This document shows positions 52,235-61,659 of a DNA stretch of 64,000 bases, in pieces (the first letter of the stretch is position 1; every line of letters begins with the position of its first letter). The DNA is from Azolla caroliniana. Taxonomy: Eukaryota; Polypodiophyta. The stretch covers positions 3,844,001-3,908,000 of the forward strand of contig JBHGNT010000016.1 in the NCBI GenBank assembly GCA_043228905.1, read 5' to 3'. Both the position numbers and the translations under genes were made by a program. The notes below the pieces were generated by a model. The model did not search any database and was not told the DNA's origin. It saw only the letters and a program-made list of their open reading frames with translations.

Positions 52235-55200
52235 TCAAGTAACTCCCACTAACTGTATGCAATGCTCATGTTGAGCTTTGCCAAGACTTTTAGTGAGAAT
52301 ATCTGCAGGATTATCCTGTGTTTTGATCTTGGTCAATGTGACTAGACCATCCTCCAAAACTTGTCTGATAAAGTGATGTCGCACATCAATGTGTTTGGTG
52401 CGCGAATGAAACATGGCATTCTTAGCCAGATACACAGCACTCTGGCTATCACATCCTAACACAGGAGTACTAACAGACATGCCAAGATCTTCACCAAGTC
52501 TGCTGAGCCATATAGCTTCCTTTGAAGCTTCTGTAGCTGAAATATATTCAGCTTCAGTAGTACTCAGTGCTACAATCTTTTGCAATTTGGAGCACCAAGA
52601 CACTGCTCCACCAGCAACTGTAAATATATACCCGCTAGTAGACTTACGTGTATCCAAGTCACCTGCCATGTCTGCATCACAATATCCCTGCAAATTTAAT
52701 GCACCCTTCCCATAGCATAAACATTTTCTTTGTGTACCTTTAAGATACCTGAAAACACACTTGACAGCCTCCCAATGTGCTTTCCCAGGATTAGACATAT
52801 AGCGACTAACAACTCCCACTGCATAAGCAATATCTGGACGAGTAGCTACCATAGCATACATTAGAGAACCACATGCTGATGCATAAGGAATTCCCTTCAT
52901 AGCATTGATTTCCATCTCATCCTTTGGACAATCAGCCTTGCTGAGTTTAAGATATGACGGCAAAGGAACTCCAAGAGACTTTGCTTCTGCCATATTAAAT
53001 CTGTTAAGCACTTTTTCAATGTACTTTTCTTGTGACAAAAACAACAATTTGTTTTTTCTGTTTCTATTGATTCTCATGCCCAAAATATGCTCTGCATTTC
53101 CCAAATCTTTCATAGAGAAGACCAATTTCAGTTGATCTTTTAGAGCATCAAGACTAGTCTTTCTTTTCCCAGCTAGCAACATATCATCCACATATAGAAC
53201 AAGTATGATAGGACTGTCATCGATATCCTTTTTCGTGTATAAACAATGATCTGCATAGCTACGATCAAAGCCTTGAGAAAGCATAAAAGTATCAAACTTC
53301 TTATACCACTGTCGTGGTGCTTGTTTTAGGCCATACAAGCTACGTTTTAGTTTGCATACCAAATGCTCCTTGTTAGAGACTACTAAACCCTCAGGTTGTT
53401 TCATGTAGATCTCTTCATCAATATCACCATGCAAAAAAGCGGTCTTTACGTCCATTTGGTACAACTCCAAATTAAGCATTGCAGTGAGAGCAAATAGCAC
53501 ACGAAGTGTGGTCATCTTCACAACAGGAGAGAAGACCTCTTGGAAGTCAATACCTTCCTTTTGTGCATAACCCTTGGCAACTAATCTTGCCTTGTATTTT
53601 GGTTTCCCTTCAATTTCCTTTACCTTATAAACCCACTTATTTGGAAGAGCTTTCCTTCCTTGAGGTAAGGACACAAGATCCCATGTATCATTTGCATATA
53701 AAGATTTTATTTCTTCTTGCATTGCAAGCTCCCACTTACTACTAAGTTCACATGACATTGCCTCCTTATACGTAAGAGGTTCACCCTCATCTGACAGCAT
53801 GACATAATGCAAAGAGGGGTCATATCTATATACCTGCCTCCTTGAACGATTAGACCTACGTACCCAATGATCAGTATTCTCTGGGATTGGTTCTAAATCT
53901 GGAGGAAAATCATTTTCAGCACTTTCTGGCTGTTGCGAACCATGTCCAGCATGTTGTTCGACATCTATATTTTGTTCTTCAGTACCTTCATCTCGTTGAT
54001 CAATATCTTCATGAGCATCTCTTTGCTGTCCAACTTCTTCTGGCTCAAAGATAACCGGTTGACCATCATATTCAACCTTTGGTATAGCATCATGAGGTTT
54101 ATTTTCAGATTTTGTGGATGGCTGTAATTGCTGAAATGTAACGCTCTTAGAGTTCCCAACAGAGGAACAAGCATTTTTCAGCAATTTTTCTTCATTAAAA
54201 ACAACATCCCGGCTGCGTACAATTTTTCTGGACTGAGGTAACCAAATCCTATAGCCCATTTCACCTTCATCACCATAGCCCATAAAAATGCCCATGGTGG
54301 ACTTAGCATCGAGCTTATTTCTCAGCTCACTTCTAATGTGTACAAACGCATCACAACCGAAATTTCGTAAATGGTCATATGAAGCTGGTTTGCCAGACCA
54401 AACCTCCTCAGGGATTCCATTTTTTAAGGACTTGTTGGGAGAACGATTACATATATGAACCGCGGTTTTTAATGCTTCTCCCCAAAATTCATGAGGGAGA
54501 TTAGCTGTGGACAGCATGCATCGTACTCGCTCACACAAGGTCCTATTATACCTTTCTGCCACCCCATTTGATGAAGGGTTATATGGAGCAGTAAGCTCTC
54601 TTTTAATACCATGTAAGTCACAATAAGACTTAAATTCTGCAGATGTAAACTCACCCCCATTATCTGTTCTAAGACATTTCAGTTTTGTCCCTTTTTGAGT
54701 AGTCACAAATGCATGAAAAGATTTAAATGCATCAAATGCATCACCTTTTCTTTTCATCAAGTACACCCAAATCTTCCTAGAATAATCATCGATAAAGGAA
54801 ATAAAATACGCAGCACCGCCCAAGGATTTTACAGGCATGCTACATACATCAGAATGCACCAAATCTAGCACATTTGGTTTACGAGAGATACCAGAATAAT
54901 AAGAATTTCTCACTTGTTTGCCAAATAGACAATCATTACAAAAAACCAACTTTGATCCTTTAACATCAAATCTTTTTAAAGCAGAAAGGACTTCAAGTCC
55001 TTTTTGGCTCATATGTCCTAATCTCTTATGCCAAAGCTCTAAACGAGAGTCGAATTCAGCAATAGCAAGAAACTTTCCAGGTAAAGCTTTGCATTGCAAA
55101 CAGTACAAAGTGCCCTTTTTGCAACCTTTCACAATAACCATAGATCCTTTCTTTAGTTTCCATAATCCACCACCGAATAATGTGGTGTAACCATGCAAAT

Positions 55201-55666
55201 CCATCTGTCCTACAGATAGCAAACTTTTCTTTATGCCAGGTACATACCTAACATCTTTGAGCACAAGCTCTTGACCATTATTCAAAGACAAGTGTATGGT
55301 TCCAATACCATCAATATTGCAAGCACTATTGTTACCAAGATAAACTTTTCCATAACTGCCTGCATCAAATGTGGTAAAGCACTCCAAACATGGAGTAACA
55401 TGAAACGAAGCCCCAGAGTCTACTATCCATGTCTGTGTCAATCCATCATCGATTGACAATAAAGCATCAATAACATCTGTTTTGGTGATTTGCATGTCTT
55501 GAACATGAGCTATAAAGGCATCACCTGTAATACAAAGTACATCACCATCTTCACCAGATAGCTCTTCAATGATAACATTTGAAGCCATATTAGCTTTCTC
55601 TGTTGTATTAAACTTATCCTCTTTGTTTTTCTTCTCTCCAACATTCTTCTTCCTTTCTAGTTCCAT
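52235..55666 (-). CDS. Copia A Pol polyprotein (protease, integrase, RT, RNase H)
   Basis: A single uninterrupted frame of 1143 residues. The aspartic protease motif is VDSGASF at 82-88. A gag-pre-integrase block (LELWHKRLGHMSQKGLEVL) lies near 208, followed by the integrase zinc finger and core with D, D and E residues in VHSDVC, RTDNGGEF and NGVAERYNR. RT blocks KYKARLVAKG, FSPVVKMTTLR, MDVKTAFLHG and the YVDDMLLAGK catalytic box follow. RNase H blocks DADMAGDLDTRKSTSGYIF, STTEAEY and CDSQSAVYLAKN come next, ending near NPADILTKSL. No stop or frameshift is seen within it, so the enzymes may be functional. The first Met is that of the open frame; the protein is normally made as one Gag-Pol and is separated from Gag here by a 2-bp insertion. 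Confidence 0.93.
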   Translation of the reverse strand: MELERKKNVGEKKNKEDKFNTTEKANMASNVIIEELSGEDGDVLCITGDAFIAHVQDMQITKTDVIDALLSIDDGLTQTWIVDSGASFHVTPCLECFTTFDAGSYGKVYLGNNSACNIDGIGTIHLSLNNGQELVLKDVRYVPGIKKSLLSVGQMDLHGYTTLFGGGLWKLKKGSMVIVKGCKKGTLYCLQCKALPGKFLAIAEFDSRLELWHKRLGHMSQKGLEVLSALKRFDVKGSKLVFCNDCLFGKQVRNSYYSGISRKPNVLDLVHSDVCSMPVKSLGGAAYFISFIDDYSRKIWVYLMKRKGDAFDAFKSFHAFVTTQKGTKLKCLRTDNGGEFTSAEFKSYCDLHGIKRELTAPYNPSSNGVAERYNRTLCERVRCMLSTANLPHEFWGEALKTAVHICNRSPNKSLKNGIPEEVWSGKPASYDHLRNFGCDAFVHIRSELRNKLDAKSTMGIFMGYGDEGEMGYRIWLPQSRKIVRSRDVVFNEEKLLKNACSSVGNSKSVTFQQLQPSTKSENKPHDAIPKVEYDGQPVIFEPEEVGQQRDAHEDIDQRDEGTEEQNIDVEQHAGHGSQQPESAENDFPPDLEPIPENTDHWVRRSNRSRRQVYRYDPSLHYVMLSDEGEPLTYKEAMSCELSSKWELAMQEEIKSLYANDTWDLVSLPQGRKALPNKWVYKVKEIEGKPKYKARLVAKGYAQKEGIDFQEVFSPVVKMTTLRVLFALTAMLNLELYQMDVKTAFLHGDIDEEIYMKQPEGLVVSNKEHLVCKLKRSLYGLKQAPRQWYKKFDTFMLSQGFDRSYADHCLYTKKDIDDSPIILVLYVDDMLLAGKRKTSLDALKDQLKLVFSMKDLGNAEHILGMRINRNRKNKLLFLSQEKYIEKVLNRFNMAEAKSLGVPLPSYLKLSKADCPKDEMEINAMKGIPYASACGSLMYAMVATRPDIAYAVGVVSRYMSNPGKAHWEAVKCVFRYLKGTQRKCLCYGKGALNLQGYCDADMAGDLDTRKSTSGYIFTVAGGAVSWCSKLQKIVALSTTEAEYISATEASKEAIWLSRLGEDLGMSVSTPVLGCDSQSAVYLAKNAMFHSRTKHIDVRHHFIRQVLEDGLVTLTKIKTQDNPADILTKSLGKAQHEHCIQLVGVT

Positions 55667-55773
55667 CTTCCAATATCTACAATCAGGTTTCTTATGACCT
55701 TTACGGCCACAATGATAGCAAGTGATATCTTGTTGTTTTCCTTTCCCTCTACTCTTACTTCTATTTCTTTGTC

Positions 55774-56424
55774 CTACATTTGGGTTCCTCTTATCATATC
55801 TCCCCCTAATATTGTATGTTGAACCACACTACCTTCTCCGCTAGATTGTCTTCTAATCTCTTCACTGAGAATAGAGCCCCGCACACCATCGAAGGTCAAG
55901 GTGGGGCTATTAGATAGTGAAACAACTAATGTTTCCCACGAATCCGGTAAAGTCATAAGTAGGAAGATAGCTTTGAGCTTGTCATCAAAAGCTGGTAATC
56001 CTGAATCTTGTAGTTGGGAGAGAGTACCTGTGAATAACGATAGATGCTCTGTTGCACCTTTCGACTCATCAAGCCTCATACTGACAAGTTTTCTCATCAA
56101 ATGCACCTGATTCACAGCAGTAGTATTCTCGTAAGTTTTCTTAAGTTTCTCCCAAACTTGATGGGCAGTAGTCAAGCCCTTTACATCTACAAGAATTTCA
56201 TCAGAAACAGCCATTTTAATATATGTAATGGCTTTCTTATTCAGAGTGTTCCAAGCATCATTTTCCATGCTCTCTGGTTTCTTTTCTACGAGAGCATCTT
56301 CACAATCTCTTAGAAAGAGGATGCCCAGCATACGCTCTTTCCACAATTCAAAACCTTTTCCATCAAATCTCTTGATTTCAAAGAGGTTTTTCACTTCAGC
56401 TGAAGTGGAGGCCATTGCTCCCAC
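55774..56424 (-). CDS. Copia A Gag, frameshifted before the zinc knuckle
   Basis: Codes the capsid-like Gag, with the UBN2/retrotran_gag type blocks FEIKRFDGKGFELWKERM, AHQVWEKLKKTYEN and GSILSEEIRRQ. The 216-residue frame ends early because of an extra CA pair near 55827, compared with the B copy (ccacactacc against ccactacc). The next frame carries the zinc knuckle (C-x2-C-x4-H-x4-C, between about 55685 and 55730) and runs into Pol. In the B copy this junction is in frame, so the 2-bp gain is specific to A. It would stop Gag-Pol synthesis unless bypassed. Confidence 0.88.
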   Translation of the reverse strand: MGAMASTSAEVKNLFEIKRFDGKGFELWKERMLGILFLRDCEDALVEKKPESMENDAWNTLNKKAITYIKMAVSDEILVDVKGLTTAHQVWEKLKKTYENTTAVNQVHLMRKLVSMRLDESKGATEHLSLFTGTLSQLQDSGLPAFDDKLKAIFLLMTLPDSWETLVVSLSNSPTLTFDGVRGSILSEEIRRQSSGEGSVVQHTILGGDMIRGTQM

Positions 56425-56566
56425 GATTTATGACAGATGCCTTCAGAAATTGAGCAGAATACCAATAGGAAAGGGTCTGACAGATTTTATTTTTATTTTT
56501 TAAAAATCTGTGTTTTCTGCTGATTCTGAATCTAAAGAAAAACAGCAAAGTAGAGGAAAGAGATTT

Positions 56567-56579
56567 GGCTCTGATACCA
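56567..56579 (-). other. Primer binding site of copia A (initiator tRNA-Met)
   Basis: On the minus strand TGGTATCAGAGCC directly follows the 5' LTR. This is complementary to the 3' end of plant initiator methionine tRNA, the usual copia primer. Confidence 0.9.
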
Positions 56580-56857
56580 GTTAAAGGTAAAGAGGGATGT
56601 TTGACGGATCAGCTATTGAGAGATGACGTTCAGCAAACAGGACTGTAGTAGAGATAAGAGTAGAGACACACAGATCTTTGGTGTACCCAACCGCCTTGAT
56701 TGGTACACAAGAAAAAAGAAGGTTATTATATTAGTTAACCTTACATAGAAAGTGGTGTGTTCACATTATAAAAGGAGGTGTCTTGTCCAAGTGAACAATG
56801 TGTTCACATATACGAATAATTACCTAATTTGTGAACTACGGGCCTTTACACCTAACA
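56580..56857 (-). repeat. 5' LTR of copia A
   Basis: About 278 bp, from TGTTAGG (56857) to CTTTAAC (56580), directly followed by the primer binding site. The right neighbour is the truncated LTR of element B, cut at GGTTGGGTA. Confidence 0.9.
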
Positions 56858-57030
56858 TACCCAACCACCTTGATTGGTACACAAGAAAAAAAAGGTTATT
56901 ATATTAGTTAACCCTACAAAGAAAGAGGTGTGTTCACATTACAAAAGGAGGTGTCCTGTCCAGGTGAACAATGTGTTCACATATACGAATAATTACCTAA
57001 TTTGTGAACTACGGGCCTTTACACCTAACA
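56858..57030 (-). repeat. LTR piece (5' portion of the 3' LTR of copia element B)
   Basis: 173 bp starting TGTTAGG at 57030 after a polypurine tract (AAGTGGGAGGT) and ending abruptly at GGTTGGGTA, where the 5' LTR of A begins. The remainder of this LTR is found at 51785-51950, with about 70 bp present in both pieces. Confidence 0.85.
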
Positions 57031-60000
57031 ACCTCCCACTTAAAGGTCTGATGTGAACATTCAAGTAACTACCACTAATTGTATGCAATGCTCTTGTTGA
57101 GCTTTGCCAAGACTTTTAGTGAGAATATCTGCAGGATTATCCTGTGTTTTGATCTTGGTCAATGTGACTAGACCATCCTCCAAAACTTGTCTGATAAAGT
57201 GATGTCACACATCAATGTGTTTGGTACGCGAATGAAACATGGCATTCTTAGCCAGGTACACAACACTCTGGCTATCACATCCTAACACAGGAGTACTAAC
57301 ACACATGCCAAGATTTTCAGCAAGTTTGCTGAGCCATATAGCTTCCTTTGAAGCTTCTGTAGCTGAAATATATTCAGCTTCAGTAGTACTCAGTGCTACA
57401 ATCTTTTGCAATTTGGAGCACCAAGACACTGCTCCACCAACAACTGTAAATATATACCCGCTAGTAAATTTACGTGTATCCAAGTCACCTGCCATGTCTA
57501 CATCACAATATCCCTGCAAACTTAATGCACCCTTCCCATAGCATAAACATTTTCTTTGTGTACCTTTAAGATACCTGAAAACACACTTGACAGCCTCCCA
57601 ATGTGCTTTGCCAGGATTAGACATATAGCAACTAACAACTCCTACTGCATAAGCAAATATCTAGACGAGTTGCTACCATAGTATACATTAGAGAACCACA
57701 TGATGATGCATAAGGAATTCCCTTCATAGCATTGACTTCCATCTCATCCTTTGGACAATTAGCCTTGCTAAGTTTAAGATATGACGGCAAAGGAACTCCA
57801 AGGGACTTTGCTTCTGTCATATTAAATCTGTTAAGCACTTTTTCAATGTACTTTCCTTGTGACAAAAACAACAATTTGTCCTCTCTGTGTCTACTGATTC
57901 TCATGCCCAAAATACGCTCTGCATTTCCCAAATCTTTCATAGAGAAGACCGATTTTAATAGATATTTTAGAGCATCAAGACTAGTCTTTCTTTTCCCAGC
58001 TAGCAACATATCATCCACATATAGAACAAGTATGATGGGACTGTCATCGATATCCTTTTTCGTGTATAAACAATGATCTGCATAGCTACGATCAAAGCCT
58101 TGAGAAAGCATAAAAGTATCAAACTTCTTATACCATTGTCGTGGTGCTTGGTTTAGGCCATACAAGCTACGTTTTAGTTTGCATACCAAATGCTCCTTGT
58201 TAGGATCTAAAAAACCCTCAGGTTGTTTCATGTAGATCTCTTCATCAATATCACCATGCAAAAATACGGTCTTCACATCCATTTGGTACAACTCCAAATT
58301 AAGCATTGCAGTGAGAGCAAATAGCACAAGAAGTGTGGTCATCTTCACAACAGGAGAGAAGACCTCTTGGAAGTCAATACCTTCCTTCTGTGCATAACCC
58401 TTGGCAACTAATCTTGCCTTGTATTTTGGTTTCCCTTCAATTTCCTTTACCTTATAAACCCGCTTATTTGGAAGAGCTTTCCTTCCTTCAGGTAAGGACA
58501 CAAGATCCCAAGTATCATTTGCATACAAAGATTTTATTTCTTCTTGCATTGCAAGCTCCCAGTTACTGCTAAGTTCACATGACATTGCCTCCTTATAAGT
58601 AAGAGGTTCACCCTCCTCTGATAGCATGACATAATGCAAAGAGGGGTCATATCTATATACGTGCCTCCTTGAACGATTAGACCTACATACCCAATCATCA
58701 GTATTTTCTGGGATTGGTTCTAAATCTGGAGGAAAATCAGTTTCAGCACTTTCTGGCTGTTGCAAACCATGTCCAAGAATGTTGTTCGACATCTATATTT
58801 TGTTCTTCAGTACCTTCATCTTGTTGACCAATACCTTCATGAACATCTCTTTGCTGTCCAACGTCTTCTAGCTCAAAGATAACCGATCGATCATCATATT
58901 CAGCCTTTGGTATAGCATCATGAGGTTTATTTTCAGATTTTGTGGATGGCTGTAATTGCTGAAATGTAACGCTCTTAGAGTTCCCAACAGAGGAACAATC
59001 AGCAATTTTTCTTCATTAAAAACAACATCCCGGCTGCGTACAAATTTTCTGGACTGAGGTAACCAAATCCTATAGCCCATTTCACCTTCATCACCATAGC
59101 CCATAAAAATGCCCATGGTGGACTTAGCATCGAGCTTATTTCTCAGCTCACTTCTAATGTGTACAAATGCATCACAACCGAAAATTCGTAAATGGTCATA
59201 TGAGGTTGGTTTGCCAGACCAAACCTCCTCAGGGATTCCATTCTTTAAGGACTTGTTGGGAGAACGATTACATTTATGAAATGCGGTTTTTAATGCTTCT
59301 CCCCAAAATTCACGAGGGAGATTAGTTGTGGACAGCATGCACCGTACTCGCTCACACAAGGTCCTATTATATCTTTCTGCCACCCCATTTGATGAAGGGT
59401 TATATGGAGCTGTAAGCTCTCTTTTAATACCATGTAAGTCACAATAAGACTTAAATTCTGCAGATGTAAACTCGCCCCCATTATCTGTTCTGAGACATTT
59501 CAGTTTTGTCCCTTTTTGGGTAGTCACAAATGCATGAAAAGATCTAAATGCATCACCTTTCTTTTTCATCAAGTACACCCAAATCTTCCTAGAATAATCA
59601 TCGATAAAGGAAATAAAATATGCACACCTCCCAAGGATTTTACAGGCATGCTACATACATCAGAATGCACCAAATCTAGCACATTTGGTTTACAGGAGAC
59701 ACCAAAATAATAAGAATCTCACTTGTTTGCCAAATAGACAATCATTACAAAAAATCAGCTTTGATCCTTTAACATCAAATCTTTTTAGAGCAAAAAGGAC
59801 TTCGAGTCCTTTTTGGCTCATATGTCCTAATCACTTATGCCAAAGCTCTAAATGAGAGTCAAATTCAGCAATAGCAAGAAACCTTCCAGGTAAAGCTTTA
59901 CATTGCAAATAGTACAGAGTGCCCTTTTTGCAACCTTTCACAATAACCATAGATCCTTTCTTTAGTTTCCACAATCCACCACCGAATAATGTGGTGTAAC

Positions 60001-61362
60001 CATGCAAATCCATCTGTCCTACATATAGCAAACTTTTCTTAATGCCAGGTACATACCTAACATCTTTGAGCACGAGCTCTTGACCATTATCCAAAGACAA
60101 GTGTATGGTTCCAATACCATCAATATTGCAAGCACTATTGTTACCAAGATAAACTTTTCCATAACTGCCCGCGTCAAATGTGGTAAAGCACTCCAAACAT
60201 GGAGTAACATGAAAAGAAGCCCCAGAGTCTACTATCCATGTCTGTGTCAATCCATCATCAATTGACAATAAAGCATCAATAACATCTGTTTTGGTGATTT
60301 GCATGTCTTGAACATGAGCTATGAAGGCATCACCTGTAATACAAAGTACATCACCATCTTCACCAGATAACATTTGAAGCCATATTAGCTTTCTCTGTTG
60401 TATTAAATTTATCATCTTTATTTTTCTTCTCTCCTACATTCTTCTTCCTTTCTAGTTCCATCTTCCAATATCTACAATCAGGTTTCTTATGACCTTTACG
60501 GCCACACTGATAGCATGTGATATCTTGTTGTTTTCCTTTCCCTCTACTCTTACTTCTATTTCTTTGTCCTACATTTGGGTTCCTCTTATCATATCTCCCC
60601 CTAATATTGTATGCTGAACCACTACCTTCTCCACTAGATTGTCTTCTAATCTCTTCACTGAGAATAGAGCCCCGCACACCATCGAAGGTCAAGGTGGGGC
60701 TATTAGATAGTGAAACAACTAATGTTTCCCACAAATCGGATAAAGTCATAAGTTGGATGATAGCTTTGAGCTTGTCATCAAAAGCTGGTAATCCTGAATC
60801 TTGTAGTTGGGAGAGAGTACATGTGAATAACGATAGATGCTCTGTTGCACCTTTCGACTCATCAAGCCTCATATTGACAAGTTTTCTCATCAAATGCACC
60901 TGATTCACAGGAGTAGTATTCTCGTAAGTTTTCTTAAGTTTCTCCCAAACTTGATGGGCAGTAATCAAGCCCTTTATATCTACAAGAATTTCATCAGAAA
61001 CAGCCATTTTAATATATGTAATGCTTTCTTATTCAGCGTGTTCCAAGCATCATTTTCCATGCTCTTTAGTTTCTTTTCCACGAGTGCATCTTCACAATCT
61101 CTCAGAAAGAGGATGCCCAGCATACGCTCTCTCCATAATTCGAAACCTTTTCCATCAAATCTCTTGATTTCAAAGAGGTTTTTCATTTCAGTTGAAGTGG
61201 AGGCCATTTGCTCCCAAGATTTATGACAGATAGATGACTTCAGAAAATTGAGCCGAATACCAATAGGAAAGGGTCTGACAGATTTTTTTTTATTTTTTTT
61301 AAACTGTGTTTTCTGCTGATTCTGAATCTAAAAAATTACAGCAAAGCAAAGGAAGGAGATTT
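57031..61362 (-). pseudogene. Copia element B internal region, degenerate gag-pol
   Basis: Same family and order as element A but broken many times. The gag frame from 61207 loses frame near 61021 by a 1-base deletion. The next frame (61007-60360) holds the rest of gag and the zinc knuckle (CYQCGRKGHKKPDC) and is cut by a short deletion near 60367. Protease lies at 60415-59831 and ends in a stop after LELWHK. Integrase is at 59578-58868, RT at 58792-57632 and RNase H at 57624-57205. The last is closed by a CGA-to-TGA type stop in the HIDVRHHF block. Catalytic motifs such as DSGASF and YVDDM remain readable. It cannot make its own proteins. Confidence 0.92.
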
Positions 61363-61375
61363 GGCTCTGATACCA
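61363..61375 (-). other. Primer binding site of copia B (initiator tRNA-Met)
   Basis: TGGTATCAGAGCC on the minus strand directly after the 5' LTR, the same as in element A. Confidence 0.9.
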
Positions 61376-61659
61376 GTTAAAGGTAAAGAGGGATGTTTGA
61401 GGGAGCGGCTATTGATTGCTATTTATTGATGACGTTCAATAAACAAGACTGTAGTAGAGATGAGAGTAGAGACAGATTTTAGGGTGTACCCAACCACCTT
61501 GATTGGTACACAAGAAAAAAAAGGTTATTATATTAGTTAATCCTACAAAGAAAGAGGTGTGTTCACATTACAAAAGGAGGTGTCCTATCCAGGTGAACAA
61601 TGTGTTCACATATACGAATAATTACCTAATTTGTGAATTACGGGCCTTTACACCTAACA
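61376..61659 (-). repeat. 5' LTR of copia B
   Basis: About 284 bp, from TGTTAGG (61659) to TTTAAC (61376). It differs from the A LTRs at many positions (for example ctccctcaaac against ccgtcaaac) and from the B 3' piece by a short gctatttattgat insertion, consistent with greater age. Its outer edge falls exactly between two codons of element H. Confidence 0.88.

Larger units (their letters stand above)
51951..56857 (-). mobile_element. Copia element A, nearly complete young Ty1/copia retrotransposon
   Basis: A 4.9-kb element in standard order on the minus strand: 5' LTR (56580-56857), primer binding site (56567-56579), gag, protease, integrase, reverse transcriptase, RNase H, polypurine tract (about 52205-52215) and 3' LTR (51951-52204). 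The 3' LTR lacks its last ~25 bases (it ends at CCGT where the 5' LTR goes on to CAAACATCC). The two LTRs differ at about one base over their shared length, so the insertion is recent. It lies inside the 3' LTR of element B. Confidence 0.9.

Noticed and set aside
52413-59710. Many plus-strand frames of 60-130 codons across the copia block
   Set aside because: They are antisense shadows of copia gag-pol, and the same shadows recur in elements A and B.
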